Source of the DNA: Metabacillus flavus
GTDB taxonomy: Bacteria > Bacillota > Bacilli > Bacillales > Bacillaceae
Direction of reading: 5' to 3'
Length of the DNA stretch: 64,000 bases
NCBI RefSeq assembly: GCF_018283675.1
Contig: NZ_JAGVRK010000001.1
Location: forward strand, 620,001 to 684,000
Of the stretch, positions 33,715-42,594 are shown piece by piece (within the stretch, counting starts at the first letter, position 1; each line of letters begins with the position of its first letter). Under the pieces are notes generated by a model, which saw nothing but the letters and a program-made list of their open reading frames with translations, searched no databases and was not told the DNA's origin. The translations under genes and the position numbers were made by a program.

Positions 33715-35139
33715 ATGAAAAAGCAAATTACTGTGGCTTATGGGGATGGAATTGGTCCGGAAATAATGGCTGCGGTACTCCGTATGATTAAAGCAGCAGG
33801 TGCTGAGCTTGAGATTGAGGAAGTAGAAATTGGAGAAAAGGTTTACCAGCGGGGTGTTACTGCGGGAATGGACCGCAGGGCATGGGATTCAATCCGCCGG
33901 ACAAAAGTGTTTTTGAAGGCGCCTATTACCACTCCGCAGGGCGGGGGCTACAAAAGCTTAAACGTAACGACCCGCAAGGCACTTGGATTATATGCAAACG
34001 TACGCCCTTGCCTATCCTTTTCCCCGTTTGTGGATACACTTCATCCGGACATGGATGTCGTGATCATACGAGAGAATGAAGAGGATTTATATGCTGGGAT
34101 TGAGCACAGGCAAACGGATGATGTATATCAGTGTCTAAAGCTCATTTCGCGGCCGGGGACGGAGAAAATTGTCCGCTATGCATTTGAATATGCCAGGCAT
34201 CATAACCGTAAAAAGGTAACATGCTTTGTGAAGGACAACATTATGAAGCTTACAGACGGGTTATTCAGCAAAATCTTTCAAGAGATTGGCGAGGAATATC
34301 CTGAAATCAAGAAGGAAAACTGGATTGTTGATATCGGAGCAGCAAAACTTGCGGATACACCGGAAATGTTCGATGTCATCGTCATGCCAAATCTATATGG
34401 AGACATTTTATCGGATGTTGCCGCCCAAATTGCAGGGTCGGTCGGGATGGCGGGCTCTGCAAATATAGGAGAACAGTGCGCGATGTTTGAGGCAATCCAT
34501 GGCTCCGCACCGAGACGTGCCGGCCAAAATCTCGCAAACCCATCCGGTCTGCTGCATGGAGCAATCATGATGCTGGTTCATATCGGACAGCCGGAAGCAG
34601 CCGAAAAGGTCCATAATGCCTGGCTGAAAACGCTGGAGGATGGCATTCATACGTATGACTTATACAAAGAAGGAACAAGCAAACAAAAAGCCGGTACCCA
34701 AGAATTCGCGGATGCAGTCATCTCACGGATTGGACAGATTCCCACAGGCCTTAAACCTGTCTCTTATAGCACGGGAACTTCATGGAAAATCGCGGCATCA
34801 GAAACCAAACCGGCGAAAAAAGAGCTGGCAGGAATCGATATTTTTCTTCATTGGAAAGGCGGGAATCCAGATGATCTCGGCGGTAAGGTGTCTGCCATCA
34901 AGTCGGGAAATCTAAGTCTGTTCGTCATTACTAACCGTGGAGTGAAGGTTTATCCAGAGGGCTTCCCGGAAACATACTGCACGGACCATTGGCGCTGCCG
35001 TTTTCTTGGCGAAGGCATTACACCTGAACAGGCGGCAGAACTGTATGGACAGCTTATCCAAAATGGATTTGACTGCATTAAAACGGAAAATTTATATCTG
35101 TTTGACGGAATACCGGGCTTTTCGGCAGTGCATGGATAG
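33715..35139 (+). CDS. NADP-type isocitrate dehydrogenase, Thermus-like long form
   Basis: 474 residues. It resembles Thermus thermophilus isocitrate dehydrogenase, including the extra C-terminal domain of about 100 residues (AGIDIFLHWKGG, LFVITNRGVKVYPEGF, DHWRCRFLGEGI, YLFDGIPGFSAVHG). The core shows AYGDGIGPEI, YANVRPCLSFSP, VIIRENEEDLYAGIEH, KDNIMKLTDGLF, GDILSDVAAQIAG and FEAIHGSAPRRAG. The substrate loop after VRP differs from Thermus, so a related 2-oxo-acid substrate is possible. ATG 33715 lies 6 bases after GGGGGA. It ends a tight operon with the carbonic-anhydrase-like, DUF6671 and CxxC genes. Confidence 0.88.
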   Translation: MKKQITVAYGDGIGPEIMAAVLRMIKAAGAELEIEEVEIGEKVYQRGVTAGMDRRAWDSIRRTKVFLKAPITTPQGGGYKSLNVTTRKALGLYANVRPCLSFSPFVDTLHPDMDVVIIRENEEDLYAGIEHRQTDDVYQCLKLISRPGTEKIVRYAFEYARHHNRKKVTCFVKDNIMKLTDGLFSKIFQEIGEEYPEIKKENWIVDIGAAKLADTPEMFDVIVMPNLYGDILSDVAAQIAGSVGMAGSANIGEQCAMFEAIHGSAPRRAGQNLANPSGLLHGAIMMLVHIGQPEAAEKVHNAWLKTLEDGIHTYDLYKEGTSKQKAGTQEFADAVISRIGQIPTGLKPVSYSTGTSWKIAASETKPAKKELAGIDIFLHWKGGNPDDLGGKVSAIKSGNLSLFVITNRGVKVYPEGFPETYCTDHWRCRFLGEGITPEQAAELYGQLIQNGFDCIKTENLYLFDGIPGFSAVHG

Positions 35140-35255
35140 AGACCGGTTTAAGACATGGAAGCTTCTTATGGGGGAAGAACTGTAGAACCGAGATGGACAC
35201 TGTGAGCGAAAATCATCACTGCGGCCTTCATTGGTTGAATAGTGAATGGAAACTG

Positions 35256-35311
35256 AAAAAAGGATAGCCAAAAGGAATAAGGTGGTTTCCTTTTGGAGCG
35301 ATCCTTTTTCA
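35256..35311 (+). terminator. Terminator of the isocitrate dehydrogenase operon
   Basis: AAAAAAGGAT pairs with ATCCTTTTT, with an inner CCAAAAGGAAA/TTTCCTTTTGG stem. It lies 117 bp after the stop. Confidence 0.85.
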
Positions 35312-35574
35312 TTTCCGCTCTTTTAACATAGTATGGATCAAGAATTTATCAAAAGGACGAAATCCTACAAGGTATTCATATTACCCTCCAGCCATGGTAA
35401 ATATGGCATTCGATGAGAATAAGCAATGATCCATAACCTTTTTGTCCATTATTTATTGATGACGGAATTGGACCAAGAATAACCAACTCCAATTTTGTTC
35501 AAGGTATGCTGCCACTCCGTTCAATCTTTCCATCCAGCCTGTCAAGCGGCTATGCGAAGGGGGTAAAATAAAAT

Positions 35575-35660
35575 CTCCGAATTCATATGAAAACCCGGAA
35601 AAACAGGAGGCATTTGCTGATGCGGGCCTTATGCGGCGTACTGGGAGACCTGATGAAATA
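35575..35660 (+). pseudogene. Decayed copy of the 3' end of selO
   Basis: CGGAAAAACAGG, GCATTTGCTGA, TGCGGGCCTTATG and GACCTGAT appear in the same order as in the last 90 bp of selO (30545-30635), with a deletion of about 16-18 bp and point changes. The rest of the 35312-35830 gap holds a short frame from ATG 35332 (residues like QEFIKRTKSYKVFILPSSHG) of unknown nature and nothing else. Confidence 0.75.
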
Positions 35661-35769
35661 AAGGAAAGTCTTTAGACCATGACCTAATCAGGTGGGTTCT
35701 CTTTCTCCATAAAAGCTGGAAGCAATAAGTTATTTAAGCTTCTAGATTATTTATATTCATACCCCCTTA

Positions 35770-35794
35770 TAAAACTTCTTATCCTGACCGATAC
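35770..35794 (+). promoter_or_regulatory. Weak sigma-D-like promoter of the chemoreceptor
   Basis: TAAA at 35770-35773 and ACCGATAC at 35787-35794 resemble the motility sigma-D consensus (TAAA, GCCGATAT), but the spacer is two or three bases short. Confidence 0.35.
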
Positions 35795-35830
35795 AAGGTG
35801 AGTAGAGATTAATAGTGGGGGAATTGCAAA

Positions 35831-37525
35831 GTGAAATTAACGACAATGCTAAAGGTGATCCTGACTTCCGTAGTTGTCTTATCCGGGATTACCATCATCA
35901 GTTTGGCTCTTTTGATCACATCTTTGATCAATCGGGGGGAAGCTTTTGATCGTCAGCTTGAGTTTAAGAACCTGGCGGTCGAATTAGAGGGAGCATCCGA
36001 TTATTTAACCAATGAGGTCAGAAATTATGTTGTGCTCGGTGAACAGGAACACGTTGACAACTATTGGAAAGAGGTTAATGAAACCAAGACCCGGGATAAA
36101 GTGGTTTCAAGGCTGAAGGAATTGAATACGCCAAAGCAATTGCTTTCACTTGTAGAGGAAGCAAAGCAAAAATCGGACACCTTGATCAATCTTGAGGATG
36201 CTGCAATGAAAGCAGTGGAAGAAAAGGACTTTAACAAAGCAAGATTGCTTGTATTTGGAAAAGAATATGAGCAGGGTAAATCACAAATTCTCATTCCAAT
36301 TGATAAATTCCAAAAGGATTTGGCCGATTGGTCTAATAAGCAATCAGAAGATATAAGCAGAAAAATGACTGTCTATTTAATTGTAACTGGAATTAGCATA
36401 CTGATTCTTATGCTTGTCATCATCGTGAGCTTGTTCATTTTTATGAAAAAAATCAACCCGCTGAAAGAGATGACCGCAATCGCACAAAGCGTAGCTGGTG
36501 GAAATCTTGCGGCAGGACGGGTGAAGGAGAGCACCAAAGATGAAGTAGGTGTTCTAGCTCAATCCATTAACAAGATGGTGGATAATTTAAGGACACTCAT
36601 CTTGGAGGTCAGCCAGGCATCTGAGCATGTGGCATCAAGTGCCGAAGAACTGACAGCCAGTGCGGAGCAGGGAAGCAATGCAGCAGAAGGGATCACCGGT
36701 TTAACCCAAGAGCTTGCATCAGGCTCGGAAAAACAGCTTCTTACGGTCAGTGAAAGCAGCAGGTATTTTAATCAGATGTATGAGAGCGTAGAGGAGATTT
36801 TGAGTAAAGCTAAATCAGCTTCCGATTCAGCAAGGAATACGTCCAATAAAGCGATTATTGGAAATGGAGCGATTACGACATCAATTGAGCAAATGAACTC
36901 GATTCAGGCTAATGTATTGAATCTATCAGCTGTCATCAAAGAACTCGGTAATCGCTCGTATGAAATCGGTAAAATCGTCGATGTAATTACAGGTATAGCT
37001 GACCAGACAAATCTGCTGGCTCTAAACGCAGCAATTGAAGCAGCAAGAGCGGGTGAGCAGGGGAAAGGATTTGCTGTTGTAGCAGATGAGGTTCGAAAGC
37101 TGGCGGAACAATCCGCAGCGTCGGCCAAACAGATTTTCACTCTAATCAATCTCATCCAGGATTCTACGAATCGGGCTGTAAATGGAATGGAAGAAACAAC
37201 AAATGAAGTTTCCGCTGGCATTACCATCGTCCAAACAGCAGGTGATTCGTTCAAAGAAATCATCTCTTCTACAAAAGGAGTCGCAATAGAAATTGAAGAG
37301 ATGTCCGGCAGTGTGAATGAGCTAGCTGATAATACAGAAAAGGTATCCCAATCAACAAAAGAAATTTCTCAGGTAGCAGAAGAATCCTCAGCCGGAGTCC
37401 GAATGGCGGCTGCTTCTTCTGAAGAACAGCTGGCTGCTATGGAGGAAATCACTTCTTCGGCAGTGATGCTGGCAAAAATGGCAGAAGATCTGCAGAATGT
37501 AATAGGCAAATTTAATCTTGAATAA
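35831..37525 (+). CDS. Methyl-accepting chemotaxis protein
   Basis: 564 residues. An N-terminal membrane helix ([20 protein letters not shown]), an outside four-helix-bundle sensor of about 145 residues (4HB type), a second helix ([20 protein letters not shown]), a HAMP linker ([20 protein letters not shown]) and a long cytoplasmic coiled coil. The hairpin tip for CheA/CheW binding reads [20 protein letters not shown] and [19 protein letters not shown]. It should steer motility in response to an unknown ligand. The start is GTG with GTGGGGGA 8 bases upstream. It is monocistronic and is followed by repeat locus B. Confidence 0.93.
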   Translation: MKLTTMLKVILTSVVVLSGITIISLALLITSLINRGEAFDRQLEFKNLAVELEGASDYLTNEVRNYVVLGEQEHVDNYWKEVNETKTRDKVVSRLKELNTPKQLLSLVEEAKQKSDTLINLEDAAMKAVEEKDFNKARLLVFGKEYEQGKSQILIPIDKFQKDLADWSNKQSEDISRKMTVYLIVTGISILILMLVIIVSLFIFMKKINPLKEMTAIAQSVAGGNLAAGRVKESTKDEVGVLAQSINKMVDNLRTLILEVSQASEHVASSAEELTASAEQGSNAAEGITGLTQELASGSEKQLLTVSESSRYFNQMYESVEEILSKAKSASDSARNTSNKAIIGNGAITTSIEQMNSIQANVLNLSAVIKELGNRSYEIGKIVDVITGIADQTNLLALNAAIEAARAGEQGKGFAVVADEVRKLAEQSAASAKQIFTLINLIQDSTNRAVNGMEETTNEVSAGITIVQTAGDSFKEIISSTKGVAIEIEEMSGSVNELADNTEKVSQSTKEISQVAEESSAGVRMAAASSEEQLAAMEEITSSAVMLAKMAEDLQNVIGKFNLE

Positions 37526-37598
37526 TAGGCAGGCACGTTATAGTCAGCGGGAATACTCAACGCTGATTCCCGCTGGCAAATCAAGAAGCTGCCTGCTT

Positions 37599-37853
37599 GG
37601 TGCCTGACCCGCTCTGCTTCACCGTAATGGGGGACAGAGGCAATGCCCATCCAGCCCTTATGTATCAAGGCTTTGAAGCGGAGGTGCCGGATCTTTAGTT
37701 CAGTAAAATTTGTGGGGACTGGCACGGTGCCAGTCCCGTTTTGCTTCACCGTATCGGGGGACAGAGGCAATAGCCATTCAGCCCTTGTGCACCAAGGATT
37801 CAAAAAGGAGGTGCCAGAGCTTTAGTTCGGTGAAATTTGAGGGGACTGACCCC
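37599..37853. repeat. Repeat locus B: two 127-128-bp units
   Basis: Unit 1 is 37599-37725 (begins GGTGCCTGACCCG) and unit 2 is 37726-37853 (ends GGGGACTGACCCC). The inner junction is GGGGACTGGCAC/GGTGCCAGTCCC. Inner blocks GGGGGACAGAGGCAAT, CAGCCCTT and AGGTGCC match the other loci. Confidence 0.9.
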
Positions 37854-37915
37854 GCTTCTCTCTCAATTCCCCGGTGAAATTTGAGGGGACTGACCCCGCT
37901 TCTCTCTCAATTCCC
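37828..37915. repeat. 44-bp perfect tandem duplication at the end of locus B
   Basis: CGGTGAAATTTGAGGGGACT through TCTCTCAATTCCCC occurs twice with a period of 44 bp. The second copy ends at the stop codon of the K+ channel gene on the other strand, so the duplication lies exactly between the repeat and that gene. Confidence 0.85.
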
Positions 37916-38938
37916 CCCAATCCACCCCAAGCTCTCCTCATCACATACCACATATAGCTTCGTTCCCGGAGCAAGCGGTTCACCAAGTTTTTGCAACACA
38001 TTCATATCCTCCTGATCCGACAGCAGCAGGACGTTCTTTTCGCGTAAATGGTCAAAGGCATCCCGGTACGTTTTCCATTCCGGAAGAGAGCGGATTTCCC
38101 GCAGTTCTGCGTCGCGGTTTCCATTGTTTAATAACTTGTCAAAGACGGTACTCGTGCCGTGGTGCCGGGCGGATTTGGCCATCAAATGCGAAGCTGAATG
38201 CTGCGATAAAACGAATTCATCGATATTGGCGTGCTTGAACATTTTAACGTGCTGTTTATTAAGGATTTCCGCTATCGTGTAAATGTTCTTCTCCGTGCCG
38301 GTGTCATATTCTTCAATGCTTGAGGCAATGAGCAGAGTTCTCCCGTCAGCGAGATCCATGTCTTCGATGTGAGCCGGTGCAAAGATGAGAACCGCTTTGG
38401 AACGGGAGATGCCTGCCTGATCCAGAATAGCCGAATCGGTTGCACTTCCGCTGATGAAGTGGAACCGTTCATGGGTAACCGGGGATTTTTCAAGCTCATC
38501 AATTAAAACAAGGTCTGTATCCGGCTCCTCGAACAGCAGCTCTTTAACCGCCTCTTTTGATTTAAGGGTCCAGCCGATGATGACATAATGATTCTGTCCT
38601 TTGTACATGAGTTTCCCTTCTTCCTTCATTTGCTTATGTTTGGAAAAAGAATCGACAATCATTCCAATGACGATTCCAAAAATTCCGATCCCGAAAGGAT
38701 AAATGACGAGCATTGTCCACAGCCTGCCTGCAGGTGTGACGGGAGAAACATCTCCATATCCAACCGTTGTCATCGTGGTCATCAGCCACCAGATTGCATG
38801 CAGGTAACTTTCGAAGGTTTCAGGCTCAAGTCCCTTTATGATCCAGGCGTTAAGGAACAGGAATAACAGGGTGGCAGTCATGAGGGTGATGAACTTGATT
38901 TTTATCGCTTTCAAATAGAACTTTCTAAATAAATACAA
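37907..38938 (-). CDS. Potassium channel with RCK domain
   Basis: 343 residues. Two membrane helices (FITLMTATLLFLFLNAWII and MLVIYPFGIGIFGIVIGMIV) surround the pore helix and the selectivity filter MTTMTTVGYGDVSP. A cytosolic RCK/TrkA-N domain follows (NHYVIIGWTLKSKEAVKELL, DLVLIDEL, FHFISGSATDSAILDQAGI) with an MthK-like layout. It is related to B. subtilis YugO, which releases K+ for electrical signalling in biofilms. The start is TTG with AGGAG 8 bases upstream. It is monocistronic and converges on repeat locus B. Confidence 0.92.
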   Translation of the reverse strand: MYLFRKFYLKAIKIKFITLMTATLLFLFLNAWIIKGLEPETFESYLHAIWWLMTTMTTVGYGDVSPVTPAGRLWTMLVIYPFGIGIFGIVIGMIVDSFSKHKQMKEEGKLMYKGQNHYVIIGWTLKSKEAVKELLFEEPDTDLVLIDELEKSPVTHERFHFISGSATDSAILDQAGISRSKAVLIFAPAHIEDMDLADGRTLLIASSIEEYDTGTEKNIYTIAEILNKQHVKMFKHANIDEFVLSQHSASHLMAKSARHHGTSTVFDKLLNNGNRDAELREIRSLPEWKTYRDAFDHLREKNVLLLSDQEDMNVLQKLGEPLAPGTKLYVVCDEESLGWIGGN

Positions 38939-39032
38939 GGGCCATTCTCCTATCTATGTATACCTGGTGAGACGGGTTTATTGTAGTCGATTTGCGGCCG
39001 CTTGACTAGAAGTATTTGGTTTTTCTGTAAGA

Positions 39033-39320
39033 TTACAAAGCCCCAATGATGCTCGTATAGTAAATCACAAAACCTAAGAACGGAATAAGGATGAGGAGGA
39101 ACAGGTGCTTGACCCATCTTTTTTAATTTCGCAAAACCATTAATCCAACTGCAAATCCTGACAAAACTAAGAACAATCCAGTAAAAACAACGCCAAATGA
39201 TTGCAGCCAAATAGGCCATCCCTGTACAGATGCGAAAGGCATGATCATTGGTAAGGCTGCAATTACTACCAATATCAAAGCGTATTCCGCGTATAGGAAG
39301 GCGCTGAACTTGAGGAAGTG
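39033..39320 (-). pseudogene. Truncated membrane-protein fragment with internal stop
   Basis: The frame reads FLKFSAFLYAEYALILVVIA, WPIWLQSFGVVFTGLFLVLS and GFAVGLMVLRN, then TAA, then continues in the same frame as KRWVKHLFLLILIPFLGFVI ending IIGAL. The hydrophobic pattern of three or four helices crosses the stop. At its 5' side it runs directly into an aldo/keto reductase fragment on the other strand, so the N-terminus is lost. Confidence 0.6.
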
Positions 39321-39615
39321 GTAAAATCGGCCATCAAAATGGGCTGCCGCAGCATCGATACAGCAGCGATTTATGGAAATGAAGCAAGCGTCGGCCACGA
39401 TTCCAAAATCGATGAATGAAACAAGAATGCAGCAAAACCTGGATCTATTTAATTTTGAACTGAGAGAAGCACAAATTGATCAGCTGGACGCCATGAACGA
39501 AAATCTTCGCAGCGGTCCGCATCCGGATGAATTTGATTTAAGATGTAATGAGAATAGAAAAAAGGAAGAGGCAGATGCCATCTTCCTTTCTGAAATATTT
39601 TCATCTGTATCTTAA
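39303..39615 (+). pseudogene. Aldo/keto reductase pseudogene with internal deletion
   Basis: The plus strand encodes the N-terminal AKR block (ELEEVVKSAIKMGCRSIDTA, AIYGNE with the catalytic Asp and Tyr) and then jumps, in another frame, to the C-terminal block IPKSMNETRMQQNLDLFNFE and DAMNENLRSGPHPDEFD. About 200 residues of the barrel are missing between. The junction is near 39395. The gene is dead. Confidence 0.85.
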
Positions 39616-40448
39616 GGGCGGTTTTCTACTAAGGCAAAGCCTATATGTGCTAATGCCGCTGCCAGAGATTTTTTCACTAAAATACCGTCTAAAGCCAAAT
39701 TGCTCTGAACCATTTGCTGTGCATGTTCAGGAAGGATGCCGGTCAGGATGGGGGTTACTCCGATTAACTTCAGCATGTTAACCAGTTGAAGCAGGTGGTG
39801 GATGACCTCTTTGTTGATTCGGGAAATTCCTGATAAATCCAGTATGAGGTATTGAAGGCAGCGGTCGGAACTTTGCTTCAGGGTTGATTTAATGATGATT
39901 TCTGCCCTCTTTTGACTGATGTCTCCAATAACAGGTAGAACGGCTATGTCATCTGTGAGCGGCACCATCGGAGCGGATAATTCCTCTACTTCGCGATTGA
40001 CTCTATCCAAATCGAGGACATAGCTCAAGAGGGAGGCCATCGTAGTAAATAGCTCCACGTGTTCTTCCTCAAATTGCACCTCTTTAGAATCAAGACCGCA
40101 GATCGTTCCATAGTTTTCCCCTGTACTGAAATTGATAGGAATACCAATGAAGCTTCCTCCCGTTAAATTGCGGGTAACGGCCATATTCTTTGTCCAATCA
40201 TTTTGATTCAAATCCTCAATGATCAGCACGCGATCCCCATAATCCACACTTAACTTACAGAACGTATCTTGAAAAGGCAGGGTATCCCCGCTATTCAGCA
40301 AGCAATAGTCGCGGTTAATCACTTTCTCGATTTTATTGGATTTTTGATCATTTTTAGCAATGAAAAGAGTGTTGATAGGAATGATCGTGCTCATAAAACT
40401 TAAAATCTTTTCTGCTGCCTCGTCAAAATTCTGTATGGAATGAATCAT
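39612..40448 (-). CDS. GAF-STAS protein, RsbR-like
   Basis: 278 residues. The N-terminal GAF sensor (FDEAAEKILSFMSTIIPINT, GSFIGIPINFSTGENYGTIC) is followed by a helical linker and a STAS domain: LTDDIAVLPVIGDISQKRAE, YLILDLSGISRINKEVIHHL and GVTPILTGILPEHAQQMV. This is the layout of stressosome RsbR co-antagonists. The two usual phospho-Thr positions are changed: IDT becomes DIS-Q (a Ser may serve), and VDT becomes INK. Control by the RsbT kinase is therefore uncertain. AAGGAAGGATTGC precedes the ATG. No sigma-B genes are near. Confidence 0.88.
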   Translation of the reverse strand: MIHSIQNFDEAAEKILSFMSTIIPINTLFIAKNDQKSNKIEKVINRDYCLLNSGDTLPFQDTFCKLSVDYGDRVLIIEDLNQNDWTKNMAVTRNLTGGSFIGIPINFSTGENYGTICGLDSKEVQFEEEHVELFTTMASLLSYVLDLDRVNREVEELSAPMVPLTDDIAVLPVIGDISQKRAEIIIKSTLKQSSDRCLQYLILDLSGISRINKEVIHHLLQLVNMLKLIGVTPILTGILPEHAQQMVQSNLALDGILVKKSLAAALAHIGFALVENRP

Positions 40449-40738
40449 GCAATCCTTCCTTTTCTGCTAGTGATTTATGTATTTATGATATTAGTCCTAT
40501 TTGATTTTCTAGCTTTCATTTAGCCTTGCAGCACATTATACCAAAGATTCAATTCTAATAGCCCAAAATATAAAGTACCCTGTTTTTTAATGGCATAAAC
40601 AAGCAAGATAATAGATCAAACTCCCCTGTGTAATACTAAATTTTTCTATTTTTATTAAAATATATATTTTTTAGGTCACAAATACCTAATCCTGATGTAA
40701 AATATATGGGGAGTTTGTCTAAGTATAGGAGAGACAGG

Positions 40739-40819
40739 ATGCAAGTCAGCAAGCAGTCAAATGCAGAGAAACGCCCCCAAAACGTTTCTGCTATTGTAGA
40801 TGCGTTTTTTTATGGTTAA
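40739..40819 (+). CDS. Possible 26-residue leader peptide
   Basis: AGGAGAGACAGG precedes ATG 40739, which opens MQVSKQSNAEKRPQNVSAIV and ends FFYG. A hairpin (AGAAACG/CGTTTCT, 40767-40789) lies inside the frame, and the stop is 36 bp before the carboxypeptidase start. It may be a leader peptide or a small protein. The rest of the 40449-40855 gap shows nothing clear. Confidence 0.4.
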   Translation: MQVSKQSNAEKRPQNVSAIVDAFFYG

Positions 40820-40855
40820 GTTTATACCATTCAATTAATTTCCAGGAGGATTTCC

Positions 40856-41965
40856 ATGTTTAACAGAAAGCTAGTTTTCTATTTTCTTCTTTTCTTTTTT
40901 ATCGCAGGTCAGGTTACTTCAGGTCAGGCAGCAGCAGCTGCTGTTCCAAAAATCTATAGCCAGTACGCTGTAGTCATGGACGCAAATTCAGGGGAACTCA
41001 TTTATACGAGGAATCAGGACAAAAGATGGTATCCGGCGAGCATGACGAAGGTGCTGACCGCGATGATCTTAATGGATAAAGTATCACCCGGTACGATGAT
41101 GACGGCAAGCAAGAACGCCGTGAGTAAGGATGCAAGCAACTCGTATTTCCGCTTAAAGGCCGGCGAAAAAATGAGCCGGGAGGATGCGCTCAATGCCTTG
41201 CTGATCCTGAGCTGCAATGATGTGGCGGCGATGATTGCCGAGCATATAGCGGGAAGCGAATCGAAATTCAGCGCATTAATGAATAAGAAGGCAAAGGAAA
41301 TCGGGGCAAAGAATAGCCATTTCGTCACCCCGAACGGACTGCACAGCAGCAAACACTATACGACTACTCAGGATATGGCACTGCTCGCACGGGAAGCGTA
41401 CTTGAAATATCCGGAAGTTCTTAAAGCGATGGGAACAAAATCAGCAGTCGTCCGTACCTCAAAGCGGACCGTGAAATTGACAAGCAAGGCCACCTTCCAT
41501 GCCATGCCATACGTCATCGGGGGTAAAACAGGATACACCAATGCAGCCCGCAATTCCCTCGTTGAAATCGTAAAGAAAAATAACACCACCCTGATCGGAG
41601 TGGTGATGAAATCGACTAAATCCCATGCGGTAAAGGACATCGCCGCTATGACGAACTACTCCTTCTCCATGATGGAGACCATCCAGCCAGTCGCGGCGGG
41701 ACAAACGGCGGCCACCATTAATGTCCGCAACACCAAGGTCCCATTAATTGTTCAGAATGCCATCTCCTTTTCCACCAAAAAGGATTCAAGACTGCCGATT
41801 ACGATAAAAAATATTTTTCCAAGAACGCCGATCACTTCTATTGCCGTTGGACAGCCATTTGGTGAGGTAACGGTTTGGAAGAATGACGTAAAGGTAGGAA
41901 GCTCGCCGCTCATTTCGACAGCAGCGGTGAAGGAACCGATCGTTCAACCTGTTGATAATGAATAG
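40856..41965 (+). CDS. D-alanyl-D-alanine carboxypeptidase (low-mass PBP)
   Basis: 369 residues. A signal peptide (FYFLLFFFIAGQVTSGQAAA) precedes the serine-peptidase S11 domain with all three motifs: S-x-x-K in YPASMTKVLT, S-x-N in ILSCNDVAAM and K-T-G in IGGKTGYTNAA. A PBP5-type beta domain follows (TKVPLIVQNAISF, GEVTVWKNDVKVG). It trims the terminal D-Ala from peptidoglycan stem peptides. It resembles DacF/DacB-type enzymes, some of which shape spore cortex; that would fit the coat-like genes that follow. AGGAGGATTTCC precedes the ATG. Confidence 0.92.
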   Translation: MFNRKLVFYFLLFFFIAGQVTSGQAAAAAVPKIYSQYAVVMDANSGELIYTRNQDKRWYPASMTKVLTAMILMDKVSPGTMMTASKNAVSKDASNSYFRLKAGEKMSREDALNALLILSCNDVAAMIAEHIAGSESKFSALMNKKAKEIGAKNSHFVTPNGLHSSKHYTTTQDMALLAREAYLKYPEVLKAMGTKSAVVRTSKRTVKLTSKATFHAMPYVIGGKTGYTNAARNSLVEIVKKNNTTLIGVVMKSTKSHAVKDIAAMTNYSFSMMETIQPVAAGQTAATINVRNTKVPLIVQNAISFSTKKDSRLPITIKNIFPRTPITSIAVGQPFGEVTVWKNDVKVGSSPLISTAAVKEPIVQPVDNE

Positions 41966-42010
41966 AGAACAAAGATGACAGTCTTTTTGAAGAGGCTGTT
42001 CTTTTTTTTG
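41964..42010 (+). terminator. Terminator of the carboxypeptidase gene
   Basis: AGAACA...TGTTCT stem with an inner GACAGTC/GAGGCTG portion, followed by eight T residues. Confidence 0.8.
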
Positions 42011-42154
42011 CACACATTTGGCCGGTGTATAAAAATTAAAAAGACGCTTGTCTTTTGATAGGTGAAAATGTGGTTAAAAGGGGAGTTTAGATAAAACGCT
42101 GTAAGTGATGCAAAATTCTATAAGCACTGATATTGCCTATATTTTCAATTCATT

Positions 42155-42547
42155 TTATTTTGGATTAATAAAAGGCAGCTGCCTGTTGACTAATTTGGAG
42201 GAGAGAACTTGTATTCCGCAAAAATCGTTTAAATCAACTGTTATGCAATGGCTGGTCGTCTTAAGAGAATAAACACAATCAGGCAATTCAACTTTGCATC
42301 CATCTATACTCAAAGGTTTCAGGGATGTTAAAGTGGCACAGTGCTGAATTTCATCTATGCTTTTCAAAATAAAGAACGGGGAAGAAAAGAAATCATCATC
42401 ACCATTTATGACAATACCTTCAAAAGGCTCACCAGATTCTGTGTAAAGCAAAATGGGCAAACCTTGGCTGCCTTCTAACTCTTGTAATTTTTTTGGGGTC
42501 ATATGTCTTTGCTGGAATTCCAAAAACATATCATGTTTATTTCTCAT
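42155..42547 (-). CDS. CotY/CotZ-like spore coat protein
   Basis: 130 residues. The pattern GEPFEGIVINGDDDFFSSPF, FILKSIDEIQHCATLTSLKP and CITVDLNDFCGIQVLSSKLV resembles the C-terminal region of CotZ/CotY/ExsY, the cysteine-rich proteins that self-assemble in the outer coat or exosporium crust. It has fewer cysteines (four) than the classical members, so it is a divergent relative. ATG 42547 follows CGAGTG. It lies 48 bp after an ATP-grasp gene on the same strand and is the last gene of that operon, which ties the biosynthetic genes to the spore surface. Confidence 0.6.
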   Translation of the reverse strand: MRNKHDMFLEFQQRHMTPKKLQELEGSQGLPILLYTESGEPFEGIVINGDDDFFSSPFFILKSIDEIQHCATLTSLKPLSIDGCKVELPDCVYSLKTTSHCITVDLNDFCGIQVLSSKLVNRQLPFINPK

Positions 42548-42594
42548 TATAATCACTCGGTTTCTAGATGAATTTGAAATGTCCTTTTGTTATG

